Source of the DNA: Nematostella vectensis
Lineage: Eukaryota; Cnidaria; Anthozoa; Actiniaria; Edwardsiidae
Reading direction: 5' to 3'
DNA: 64,000 nt
Assembly: GCF_932526225.1 (NCBI RefSeq)
Contig: NC_064040.1
Location: 3,438,681-3,502,680 of the forward strand
The notes under the pieces are model-generated. The model was not told the DNA's origin and ran no database searches. It saw only the letters and a list, made by a program, of their open reading frames with translations. Of this stretch, positions 25,094 through 36,276 are shown one piece after another. Made by a program: the position numbers and the translations under genes. The first letter of the stretch is position 1. Every line of letters starts with the position of its first letter.

Positions 25094-26266
25094 CTATTGT
25101 AGAATGGTATTAGTTTGCCTGTAATTAAACAGTTTCACAAGCCATTTTTGCCAGTATTTCTCACACAACTCTAAATTTAGTGCATGCACATGGGCAGGGC
25201 TGCCATCATGATAAGCAATAACAACAGCACAATGGGTGACTGGTACACTGACGTATGGGCTGGAGTTAACTGCGCCAGCATAAGCAACAACTTGAAGAGG
25301 GTATTCATAACAGTCTTGAAGTGTAGGTTTTGGCCTCTCTGATGTCTTCCACTCAATTATGCATGGCACTCCTCTGAACAAAGCCAACATATCAAAATAG
25401 CCAGAGTAACCAAGTGAAAAGTGAGAGACTTGCTTTTCAGTTGCAATAACAGAAGTCACATCTTTAAGAACACTTGAAATGCTTGCCAGGCTTCCGTTAA
25501 TGTTATCACTGATGGCATTGCCATCACCTGACGAGAGGTTTTTGATAAATGAATGAAATTCAGTTCCCCGTTTCCTTATTTCTGACTGATACTTCTTGAA
25601 TCTTTCCTCCCCTAGTTCCCCTTTTTTTTTGTCCCTCCACTTCAGGATAAGTGATAATGGCTTGGTGCTATTAAGAATGGTAGTCACGCTTGGTGTCTTT
25701 TCGTGACTAAGGTATTCCAAGCCACCCATGGCCTCGCCTGATATCAGCGGGTCTATGCATGTCCTGGAGCACGAATGATGTGAGCTTGTTGTGTGTTGTA
25801 ACTTCCCCACCTCCCTCTTGCTACCGCATGTCAAGGGAGCCTGCAGCGGAGCAAACATTCCAGCAGACTTTTCCACTCCTGGATAATTTTGAGTATACCT
25901 CTCATAAAGAGTGTTGCTTTTGATTGAAGGGATGAAAGGGAAGTGAAGAATAGAAGACTGTTTTGAAAGATGTACTTTGTGGAACTCTTCAAGATCCTCC
26001 TTCAGTTTGTAGGTTTTGCTGTTCGCCCGGATGGCAAACTGTTTACAGAGTTTTTGCAACTCCTTGCGCGTTAAATGCTCAAGTGAGCTAATATCAAACC
26101 ACGCACTACTACTCTCCCAGTAAAGCGACTGTGATCGCTCGGCCCCCTGTCTCTTGTCCTTTGCATGGGGATGTTTACCTCTCAATGTCGCGCAAGTTGA
26201 AATGACATTTGAAGGTTTCAGGAAACCGGAACGCCTTACAAATCTTTGAGATTGAATAAGACACAT
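25094..26266 (-). CDS. MGME1: MGME1-like mitochondrial genome maintenance exonuclease, intronless
   Basis: A single open frame of 390 residues. The C-terminal two thirds closely resemble animal MGME1, a RecB-type PD-(D/E)XK nuclease that processes single-stranded DNA ends during mtDNA replication. Motifs seen: TPSVT near 191-195, a GTEFH motif with H238, catalytic D292 (GYFDML), EWKTSE with E305 and K307, and QVVAYAGA with Q325 and Y329. Then AYHDGSPAH (351-359) and a terminal YWQKWL block, as in vertebrate members. The first ~40 residues are rich in Arg/Lys/Ser with few acids, consistent with a mitochondrial presequence. Residues about 59-95 (SSLEHLTRKELQKLC and on) look like a SAP helix-extension-helix DNA-binding motif, not a feature I know from human MGME1. 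AATAAA (minus strand) lies near 24966. Starts 276 bp from the divergent RTRAF start. Lack of introns is unusual because vertebrate MGME1 is split. Confidence 0.92.
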   Translation of the reverse strand: MCLIQSQRFVRRSGFLKPSNVISTCATLRGKHPHAKDKRQGAERSQSLYWESSSAWFDISSLEHLTRKELQKLCKQFAIRANSKTYKLKEDLEEFHKVHLSKQSSILHFPFIPSIKSNTLYERYTQNYPGVEKSAGMFAPLQAPLTCGSKREVGKLQHTTSSHHSCSRTCIDPLISGEAMGGLEYLSHEKTPSVTTILNSTKPLSLILKWRDKKKGELGEERFKKYQSEIRKRGTEFHSFIKNLSSGDGNAISDNINGSLASISSVLKDVTSVIATEKQVSHFSLGYSGYFDMLALFRGVPCIIEWKTSERPKPTLQDCYEYPLQVVAYAGAVNSSPYVSVPVTHCAVVIAYHDGSPAHVHALNLELCEKYWQKWLVKLFNYRQTNTILQ

Positions 26267-26542
26267 TTCAAGTAAATGAAAATAAAACCACCTCCATTAC
26301 CACGGTATTTCTGCTAATTAAATGACGAAAAGAATTGAAAATATGGATTAGAAGTTTGCCGCCATTTTGCTTGAATGAGCCCGCGATGAACAAAGTCCTA
26401 AGCTAATGGATGGGTACCCTGTGTAGTACCAGTCTTACCCGTTATTTTAGCTGGGCCTTCTGTCCTGCACTGGTCAGCGTTTACTCAAAATATCTGAAAA
26501 AAATATAGAATCGCTGTAAAAATCCATAAGAATCCATAAGAA
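26267..26542. promoter_or_regulatory. Shared divergent promoter region, MGME1-like / RTRAF
   Basis: Only 276 bp separate the two start codons, so both 5' UTRs and core promoters must lie here. I see no TATA box in a good place; a short duplication (AATCCATAAG twice at 26521-26540) precedes the RTRAF ATG. Bidirectional promoter function is inferred from the geometry. Confidence 0.55.
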
Positions 26543-29500
26543 ATGTTTCGAAGAAAACTCGCAGCGTTAGAGTATCACCACCCTGATAATTTTAACATAC
26601 AAAGTAAGTAAGAATCTCGTAAAACACGTTGTTCAGAACTCGTGTTTATGTTGTCCAGTTTGTAGCGAGTTTCTGTTTTTATTGCCATTCCATTTTCATC
26701 TTTTTTTTTTATTCTATACCTATTTTTTCCGAATTATTCCTCATATTAGAAATGATATGTGTCAAATCTCTCCATTTTAATAAGCTTATTATTTTTTCGG
26801 AGGATTTTCACTGAGTAACTTATTGATTTGAATATCAGTACTTGGTCTGCTTGCATTGAAACAGAGAAAGTCGTCTCACTTCGTCCGTCCATTCATCCGT
26901 CATCTGCCTGTTGATATTCTGTCCATCTCTATAATCTAGTTTATAGGCAGGCAGCATGTATGCTGATTTTACTCTCTTTGTTTATTCTCAGATGAAGACG
27001 AATGTAGAAATCTTGTGGTATGGCTTGAAGACCAGAAAATAAGATTATATAGAATTGAAGATAGAGAAAGTCTACGTGATATTGGGAATGCTACATGGCC
27101 TAAAACTTTAATGAAGGTACATTCGAGTTCTGAAGTATGTACTGCTACAGGCTCCCCTTATAGCCGAAATTGGTGTTGCTCGACAAACAAAAATTCAAAT
27201 CCATTTCTCGTCTGGAAATAATGAACAGTCAATCATACCACCATGACCAATCAATTCCTTTGCTATGTGCAGTGAAATGGTTTATGACACAACTGTGTGC
27301 CATTCCCAAACAAGACAAGGATTTTGGTTTCCTGAGGTCTGGCAACAACAATTTTTTTTACTTCAAATTTTAATATTCTGTAAATTCTAGTCAATGATTG
27401 GCTAATTAACTAACTGGCTTTCTGGCTTGGTTGGTTCAAACTCACAGAATAACACTTGGTGCTTTTTCTGTTTAGTACCTTATAGGTAGAGGTGGCATAA
27501 GAGAAAGCATTTTAGTGCTGGCCAATGAAATGGTTCTATTGATGAAACATATGACAGAAAGCAAAAAGGGATTTATCAGTTGGAAATTGTTAGCAAGAGA
27601 ATAATTATTAAACACTGCAGTCAGCACTTGTCTTTTTATAGAGAAACAGGAGCCGGTTAACAGTTGCCATTAAATGTTTGTCATTTTATAGAGAAACAGG
27701 AGCTGGTTAACAGTTGCCATTAAATGTTTGTCATTTTATAGAGAAACAGGAGCTGGTTAACAGTTGCCATTTAATGATTTTCTCAGGGATTCTGATTCAC
27801 CTAGGGATTGCATACTTATTTACTGTGCCTTTTTACATAATCGTATAACTGCTTATCCATTTGTTGCAGTATTTAGATGACCTACAATGCCCACTAAAAA
27901 GTAGAGAAAAAAGCACTGTTCTGGACTGGTTGCTAGCACATGCCATTAGGCTAGAGTATGCCGACAATGGTAAGAACAATGAAGTACTTGCTAACTGGGT
28001 TTTTTTTATAAACAAAGTGTCTGGAATATAGCTATGATAATTGCTTCAAAGTCCTACAATATGTACATTTCTTTACTTTAAGTATTTAAATACCTCAACT
28101 CATGCTGTTTTGTGAGTTTATCCAAATAAAGTAAAAGTCAAATGATAGAAGACTTATCTCTCCTCTTAAACTCAGCAAGTGCATTGACTGTTCTTTGGTC
28201 ACATGTACTCTTTTATTTTTAGCTGAGAAGTATAATTCTCAAAGTCAGAGGACAGCAAGTGATACAAGTAAAACCACAGAACTGACTGAGGCCTTATTAA
28301 ATCTTACAGGTGAAGTATAGTGGGAACACACTTTTGTTGAGATCAGCCTTGGTGGTTCAATTCATTTATCACCTAACTTAGGTAAAATGCTAAATACAAA
28401 GGCTTCCAGCAGCATTTATTATTGGTATCTTATTTTTTTTAAGTAAAAAATAAATAAGAAATACAGTTCAACTGCAAAGTGCTGTTTCTTTTACATTTGA
28501 AATGATGAGCTTTGATATTTTTCTTGTTTTAGCTGACGATGCTGATTTAAAAGCTGGTGTTCTGTCTGTAGCTCGGTTGCTGAACTTACCAGAACACCAC
28601 GATCCATATGTGCTCTTACAGGTGAGCCTCTTAATTTCTTGTTTAGAGATTTAAAAATTTAATCCAAGGTTAAATGTTTTTTTGTGTTTTCAGGCAATAA
28701 AGTCATTAGTTGGAGGAAAGCTGACCCAGAATGCCCTAAGGGAAGCTAAAGCGGTAAGACCTAATACTTAATCAATCCTTTACCACTGATTTTTCATCTT
28801 AACAAGCCCAAGTTCACAATTATTGAGCCTGAAAATCTAAATTGCACAGACGTCTAAAAAAATGTTTAAATGATTTCCTGCTTAGCCCCTAGTCAGGAAA
28901 AAAGTATTCTATATAAAAAAAACATAAAATCTGATCTTTAGGTCCATTGCTTATTTAAATACGCATCTATGGCTTTCGTAAATAGCGTCTCAATACCACA
29001 TCGCTTAGCTTAGAAATATCAGGTTTCATTTTGAACTGTGTATTGTTTATTGAAATTCTGAGTTTTAGTCCTTCACTTTGAGATTATGGTAAAGTGTGTT
29101 GCACTGTACCCCAAAAGTCCTTGGCATACCTTGACAAAAGTATAGAAAATAGTACCATTTGTGAAATTTGAACTACTTATACTCTATGGGTGGCTTAACA
29201 TGAGTGTTTCAACTTTATACAGAAAAAGGAAGCAAAAGAATTTAAGTCATCAGATGTGATTGCCTTACCGACTGCCGATCTTGGATTTAACACTGGAGGT
29301 GGGTTACCTGATACTTTCGAGATGGGTTTTCTTGTGTTATCCTGAAGTGTTTGAGATGAGCTCCCTGTCTAGATAATCCTGACTTATTTGAGATGGGTTT
29401 TCTTGTGTTATCCTGAAGTGTTTGAGATGAGCTCCCTGTGTAGACAATCCTGACTTATTTGAGATGGCTTCCCTGTGTAGATAATCCTGAGGTGTTTGAG

Positions 29501-31694
29501 ATGGGTTCCCTGTGTTGATGATCCTGACTTGTTTGAGATGGGTTCCCTGTGTTGGTGATCCTGACTTGTTTGTGATGGGTTCCCTGTGTTGATGATCCTG
29601 ACTTGTTTGAGATGGGATCCCTGTGTAGATAATCCTGAGGTGTTTGAGATGGGTTCCCTGTGTTGATGATCCTGACTTGTTTGAGATGGGTTCCCTGTGT
29701 TGATGATCCTGACTTGTTTGAGATGGGTTCCCTGTATTGATGATCCTGACTTGTTTGAGATGGGTTCCCTGTGTAGATGATCCTGACTTGTTTGAGATGG
29801 GTTCCCTGTGTTGATGATTCTGAAGTGTTTGAGATAGGATCCCTGTGTAGATAATCCTGAGGTGTTTGAGATGGGTTCCCTGTGTTGATGATCCATACTT
29901 GTTTGAGATGGGTTCCCTGTGTTGATGATCCTGACTTGTTTGAGATGGGTTCCCTGTGTAGATGATCCTGACTTGTTTGAGCTATACCGGTTCTCTGTGA
30001 AGATAATCCTGATTGGTTTGAGATGGGTTTCCTGTGTAGATAATCCTGACGTGTTTGAGATGGACTCCCTGTATTTATGATCCTGACTTGTTTGAGATGG
30101 GTTCCCTGTGTAGATAAGCCTGACTTGTTTGAGATGGGAACAGGTTGACTTCTTGTCTGCGCATGCGCATCACATCCCATCCCATGTCTAGGGCCGAGTA
30201 GCGAGATTCACTCACGATGTTTACAAATATGTTGAACTTTTGGACCTCAATTATCTGCTTTACACACGCAGGAAGGCCTTTTTTTCAGAGGATGTGCTAT
30301 TGCAAGGTATCTATAGAGTTCATTTAGCAATTCGACTTTTTTTATGATGCGTTTCTCAACTTTTGAATCTCTGGGATATGCGAATAAATCAGGTCAAAGA
30401 GCAATGGACGGAATATTACATATGTGAATTATACAATCTGGAAGGTAGAAACCAAAGAATTTATAAACATACGCTGTTTCCTGATGTAAAAGTTTTGTTA
30501 TTATCTTAAACTGTTGAAATCAAGCTTAGATTTGCGGAGCTAGACTTCGGTGAATTAGTCACAAATTTGTGAAACTGCAAAAAATTACAATTATTGAAAC
30601 CGAATTACTAAAACATGCAGGCTTTGTACCACACTGTTTCAACTTTAGGTGTGTTCCATATACATTAACTTGGATGGGTAGCATGATTAATTTATTTTGA
30701 AAATTGGGGAATACGACGAAATAAGCAGAATTATAATACCACTTAGAGCTTCAGGGCTGAGTACTACGCATACTGTATTGTACATTATGACATTTGGTTA
30801 ATAAAATTTGTGACTGAAAAAACAAATCTTGTTAAAGTTTTAGTATTTGGATAGTGTTTTAACAAGAGATCGGAATTTGTAGGGATTGATTTCGATAGTA
30901 TTTAAATAAATGTTGATTCACTGTGTTTGCAATAAATTAAATCACAGGGGTCTATCACGGTTATTTGGTCTGCGCAATACACAGAGCGTGTACCAAAGGT
31001 TCTTCACTTGTAACATAAACACTGATATGTATACTGTATACATCCTTTAAAAGAATATATAACAAAATTGGATATCTAGAAGATTTTAGAAGAAATATCC
31101 AATGTTCTTTGAAATGGCCATATTACAAATTTAAGCAATTTGAATAATCCCGACGTGTTTGAGACGGGTTCCCTGTGTAGCTAATATGCTTTTGATACCA
31201 GTCGGCAGTGGTGTGGAATCTACGTCCACTGATGATGTGACCTTGAAATAGGGGCCTTTCTCGAAGCGCCCGACAGTTTTGTGGTACAATTCTTACGTGG
31301 TACTGCTAATTTTGCTTGCTCAAAGCTCATATATTAACAGTCTTATGAGAAGTTGAAAAAATGCCAAACTCGCGATTAAAGTCAGAGTCTTGTGCATTTT
31401 TTAACATCATCATCATTATCATCATCATCATCGTTATCATCATCATCATTATAATTATCATTATCACCACCATCAACACTACGATAGTTCCCATTTTCTT
31501 TTGTTTTCTGGTTAATCAAAATCTTCCTCCTTTTTTCAGACTCTGCTGTGAATGAGGCAGCTAAAATCCTTCGTCTCTTACACATCAACGAGCTGCGAGA
31601 TCTGCAAACCAAGATCAACGAAGCTATTGTCAAAGTCCAGGCTCTTACCGCTAACCCTAAAACCGACCAGTCCCTTGGCAAAGTAGGGAGATAG
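26543..31694 (+). CDS. RTRAF: RNA transcription, translation and transport factor (CLE/hCLE/C14orf166 family)
   Basis: Eight exons: 26543-26603, 26992-27116, 27870-27969, 28223-28309, 28533-28621, 28694-28753, 29223-29298, 31540-31694; all junctions are GT..AG and phases match, giving 250 residues (human 244). The start MFRRKLAALEYHHP, the block VVWLEDQKIRLYRIEDR, LDWLLAHAIRLEYADNAEKY, LTQNALREA and the end AAKILRLLHINELRDLQTKI...GKVGR are plainly orthologous to human RTRAF. In known systems this protein associates with RNA polymerase II, RNA transport granules and the tRNA-ligase complex (with RTCB, DDX1), so a nuclear and cytoplasmic RNA role is expected. Introns 2 and 7 carry tandem repeats; the intron 7 array begins at the exon 7 donor. 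AATAAA near 31773. Divergently transcribed from the MGME1-like gene. Confidence 0.96.
27632..27780 (+). repeat. 50-bp triplicate repeat in RTRAF intron 2
   Basis: Three almost identical 50-bp copies with GAGAAACAGGAGC at 27641, 27691 and 27741, separated by TTAACAGTTGCCATTAAATG and TTTGTCATTTTATA. Confidence 0.92.
29299..30140 (+). repeat. 37-bp minisatellite starting at the RTRAF exon 7 splice donor
   Basis: Unit of about 37 bp (GAGATGGGTTCCCTGTGT followed by TGATGATCCTGACTTGTTT) repeated about 22 times. The first bases of the intron, GAG|GTGGGTTACCTGATA, resemble the unit, so the array effectively starts at the splice site. Copies vary (TAGATAATCC for TGATGATCC, and others). A single extra copy lies at 31144-31184. 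Confidence 0.93.
31144..31184 (+). repeat. Isolated copy of the RTRAF intron 7 minisatellite unit
   Basis: CCCGACGTGTTTGAGACGGG followed by TTCCCTGTGTAG is a single unit of the 37-bp repeat, separated by about 1 kb of unrelated sequence from the main array. Confidence 0.85.
31403..31480. repeat. ATC/ATT trinucleotide microsatellite in RTRAF intron 7
   Basis: Runs of ATC with ATT interruptions lie about 60-140 bp before the exon 8 acceptor (TTTTTTCAG at 31531-31539). Confidence 0.9.
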
Positions 31695-32129
31695 GTTGAA
31701 GCTAAAATAATGTCAAAATCCATAACCCGACCAATCCCTTGGCAAAGAAAGAAAATAACACGAAATAACAGAGAATAAAAAAATAATATTGTCAAGGTTG
31801 TCATGATAAAGTCAACTGAGGCTACTGTTAACACCGTGTTAAGCTTTTTAAAAATTTCCGTCCTCGGAGAAGCGTCGCCATTTCAGCTAACTACACCATA
31901 CGCTAAAAAGTTCTTTGTTGCGTCCACCTAGTCTTTATCTGTACATCTTTTAATCTTGCAAAGAAACTAAAATAATTGACAAATTCTGTAAGAGCCATTA
32001 GCCCCTAAACCGCCCTATACCGGCCAAGTAGCTAAAAGGCTACAAATTGAATTTGCATCATCGGGATAGTAGTCTTGAGAATACGCATTTTAAGCAAACC
32101 AGAGGACGAGTGTAATGCCAAGTGGTCCT

Positions 32130-33170
32130 TAGGGGCCGGTTCCGGGAAGGCCGATTAAATTAACCCTAGATCAGCGCCTAATCCCGGGTTAAAATGCGCT
32201 AATCGTAGGTTAGCTAACCTACGTTAGCTAAACTCACTGTTCCCGAAAGCCAAGTAATCCCCCGATAACTGGTTTGACGAGTAAAATTCACACATGATAC
32301 TCAGTTAATCAAAAGAGAGCAACTCAAATTTATCTTTGGTGGTTTTATTTTCGCAGGGAAGCCCCAAAACACCTCTACATCGCCTGTAATTGCCTCCGTT
32401 TTATTGCCAAAAATGTCATTTGCAGGATTCGAGTTGGTGCGTGACACTAGCGAGACAGATTCATTTCAAGTATAAATTTCATTTAACTTTTTGTCTGTCC
32501 CATCACAATTCGAATCAGCGTCGCAACGAAGGTCGCATAACAAACAAAGCGAAATGTTATTTGATCTCTAGTACATTGTTTTTGTGTAACGTCTTTTTTG
32601 TCGGCAAGTTCATTATATGAAACTTTAGTTCTCCATAAATTTGGGAGGCCAGTGTTACTCCAAGTAAACCGTAGATTTGCAAGTTTACCCACCACGCACT
32701 CAGGGTTAGTTTTTATACCTCCAAACTAACCCAGAGTGACAGTGCTGAATAACGTATGCGCATGCGCGTGTTCTGGCGAAAACAAACTAAATCTCAGTGT
32801 TGAATCGTTCGGTACGGTAAAGGTACGAAAGGCTGACTTCGGTCGCTGTTTTGACTTACTGTACAGCATTAAAACCATACTGTACAAAAGATAACAGATT
32901 TGTTTGAGAATGATGGAGTCATAAAGAAAATTTTAGCCTTAGGTGTGATCTATTTTTTTTAGCATTCGCCAAAATGTGACAGTTCGCCGGTAAAACGCCG
33001 CCATTTCAAAACAAAAAGGCTGGTTTAACCGCGCGGTACTGGAACTAGTCTTGCGTTTTTCAGCACTGTCTCCCAGAGTTAGAACTAAACTGGAGTTAAA
33101 AATTCAATCGTAGGATAGGGCAAATTTAACCCTGGGTTAGCGCTAATCGGCTTTTCAGGAACCGGCCCTA
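32130..33170. mobile_element. ~1.04-kb element with ~27-bp terminal inverted repeats
   Basis: The left end TAGGGGCCGGTTCCGGGAAG, continuing to GCCGATTA, is matched by the reverse complement of the right end (TAATCGGCTTTTCAGGAACC and GGCCCTA). Subterminal TTAACCC and AACCCTGGGTTAGCGC are also inverted between the ends. No transposase was found inside, so it is probably a non-autonomous DNA transposon, with a TA at each boundary as possible target duplication. Confidence 0.72.
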
Positions 33171-35830
33171 GAACGATTAAAAAAAAAAGAAAGAAAATAT
33201 CAGCAAATACAAATCATGTGCCCTGATAAATAGAATTTGACAGGGTCGAATACTAGTGCTTGGTGGATGGGAACTAAGATACCTTCACTCCTTTCAGGTC
33301 TAGTTGCCTAAAAATAGCAATTCTCACTTCAATGGAAAACATGACCAACCACCACCGCAAGTGGCCATCCTGAAGCGCAATACATTATGGGCTATTAACA
33401 AACGTTAAAGCGAGCGAAGGCGGTATAAAATACAGATTTAATTGTTCACCCGGCTATAGAGCCGAAAATATTGCCCCTTTCATTAGACCCTTTTCTGAGT
33501 GCACCGCATTCATTATGGCCGAATGGACTTACTGGTGGCCTAGGGCACTCTCCATACCACATTATTTGGACCTGAAATTCAAGCAATTTTGTTCTGTATG
33601 TCGACCCTGCAGACCGAAGGGAATAAGACTTTGGTTAAACGGCGAGCAAGGGTCCGATTACCATGCCGCTCTAGAAAAGAAAGATATTGCGAGTTCAGCG
33701 CGCTGATAATTGTGCACGATCCCCAACTGAACCAGAACGGTGCGCCTCTGGCAGGCCGTTTAATCCTCAAATCAGGCTTGTAGCCTGAGTTTGGCAAAGC
33801 ATTTGATTCTTGCGGACGTCAGATAGGTGGAGGGGGGGGGGGGGGGGGGCAGTGTCTGGTTTCGCTAAGATTCTTGTTTAGTCCCTTTGAGACCCATGCT
33901 TTGGATGAACGCATTTTATACAAGGAAGCAACTTTATCGAACCTAGGGCCATTTCCTTTTTTTTTTATTGTTAACCTTATCAAAAAGGTGTATAGGTATG
34001 CAAGAAATTGTCGAGGCTGGATTTAGGAAGGCCCCTTAGACAGGTCCTTGTCGTTGGCGCTTTATTCACTTGTGTTTTTCGTTGTAAACTGCTTTTTATT
34101 ACCGGGCACGATGATTGTTTTGTTGTGGCTTTTCATTGGGCCTATGACTGTTACCCGGTCATACGCCACAAGCCGATCAACAGGCACTCGACAAGGACTT
34201 GACATGCAGGTGGTTTTTTTGATATCACTAGAAATGGCAAAGAACATTCAAACTGTTATGAAATCCTTGTTTTTTCGGCGGTTGGCATTGAGCTTTGTAT
34301 TTTATTCACTCTTTTTTGCACGCAGAGTTATACCCGTAAAACTAAGGCGATGTATACAGCCACACGTAGACGATAATGAAAATCATTTGGAAATCGGTTG
34401 TTCATCCTCCGAAAGCAGCTTAAACAACCAATTGTTAGAAATAATTAATAAAATAAGACCTTGCTCATATGATAACGGCCCCATTTCATGAATTAGTGAA
34501 ATGTCCATGCCCCTTGCCCATGCCCCTTGTGTTCCCGTCAACTGTCTTTGTTAGGAGCGCTTGGTACAACCTGCCTATATTAGTGTACGCCCCTTTTTAC
34601 CTGCCCCTGTTTTGTCTTCACAACAACTGGGCTGAAAAAGGCCGTTTGACTCCGCCTACACGCAGCACGTTAGAACAGCTTATTTATAATCGAAACCAAC
34701 AATTTGCGTGATATGTGATTGTTTTACCTTCAGCAATGTGCCTTTGTTTACTTATGCAATTCAATAAACGAAATCCAAATATTTCTGATAAAACTAATTT
34801 TTTAAGATATTTATTTTGGCTTCGTTTACCTTACCCATTTAGAATAATTTTCCTCTAATATTAAAGTTGCTTTTCAGTCCTTGAAATTTTGGACCGAAAT
34901 CTGCGAAAAATGAAGAACAGATTTTACTAGACTAGGGCGGAAAATATTACGTTGTTGAAAACAAAGATTGTAGTTCAGTTTGCCAGGCTTCTATTTAAGC
35001 ACTTCTTTCATTGTTTTAATTGTGTTATTCCTATTCAATGTTTTTTTTAATTACAAATGTAGTAGATCAGGACAAGCTTAAACATCAGTGCATACTTAGG
35101 GCAATGTATGTAAGCAATCTGGGAAGTATGTTTTGTTCTATTGATACGAAAGATATGCCACGTTCTATACACGCGTCTTGGTACTTGTACCCGGCCTATT
35201 TTAAGGCCTCTGTTGACTTCATGAATCAGTTACCTGCTATAATAAAGTAAGCCGCTCGCTTCTACTTACTATTCTTCAAAACCCCCAAAAAAGCCGACAT
35301 GCATGACATATTTTACTAAGAGCATAAATAAATAGAAATCCTTCAAACGGAACCACACTTTTTAGCCTTTTGCTCTCTTCTTTTTTAAAAGAATTAAAAT
35401 TATTTTCTGAAAAAGGACACATTGTTCGGAGCAAAAAATACGAAACTTTTTTTTGCTTTGTTGAAAAAAGTTGTTTGTTTATTAATATAATATTTTTAAA
35501 AGAAGATTTTATCGCTGTCAAAACGAGACACAAAATGGCCCTTGACACCCTAGTTTTTTTTGTCGAGAATTATGCGATTAGATAGATACACAATGATAAT
35601 GTACGCATGGCCCTCAACAGAAACAAAATTAATAAAAGCTAATTACAAAAAGGGTTGGCTGGATTTATTGGCTCTGGTGCTGCTTGGTTATGCTCTTATA
35701 TCTAAACAGGTGCATCGCAACATTTACTGTAAACAAGGATATCAGAGAAAAAAGTATATCTATTCAGTGTCGGATGAACAATTTTGAGCGTCGCACCACA
35801 GGAAGCCCAAATTGTAATTATGACTAAAAT

Positions 35831-36276
35831 CAGGGGCTCATAAGAAGGGGCAATCATCTGCATTATATAAGTGTCACGGCGTTTCCTAGGATCAGGCTAT
35901 TTTTAGACGCGCGCGCACGAACGGGCCAATCAGCTACGTTGACGTTGGTCGCGCGCGCGAGTGACGTGAGGCTGCACGCGCAAATTAGGAAGAATATTTT
36001 TTATCCATCATCTGTCGGTTTTGTTTGTTCAACAAAAGAATTGCAAGCCAGAATTTAAATTCGTAGATAAAACTGGATTCATAATTGAAGAAGAGAGCAA
36101 CCAAAGTCAAAGTACCGAAGAGAAAAGCTTTTTGTCTGAGACTGCGCGTGCAGTTCTAAGGTCGCATATGATTGGCTAATACGCGCGTCTAAAAATAGCC
36201 TGATCCTAGGAAACACCATGACACCAATATAATACAAAATGTGAGGAAGTTGATTGCCCCTACTTATGAGCCCCTG
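35831..36276. mobile_element. 446-bp element with ~90-bp inverted repeats and 7-bp target duplication
   Basis: The left arm starts CAGGGGCTCATAAGAAGGGG and includes TCCTAGGATCAGGCTATTT and TAGACGCGCG; the right arm is its reverse complement, ending CTTATGAGCCCCTG. CTAAAAT is found directly outside both ends (35824-35830 and 36277-36283). The long arms would form a foldback. No open frame for a transposase. A truncated relative lies at 24182-24500. A CAGGGG terminus is reminiscent of hAT elements, although those usually make 8-bp duplications. Confidence 0.87.

Noticed and set aside
29408-30180. Minus-strand frames of 162 and 241 codons
   Set aside because: They run over the 37-bp RTRAF intron array; three frames are open with a 37-residue period, which follows from the repeat and not from selection.
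31382-31834. Minus-strand 150-codon frame over RTRAF exon 8
   Set aside because: It is the antisense of a confirmed coding exon plus a microsatellite.
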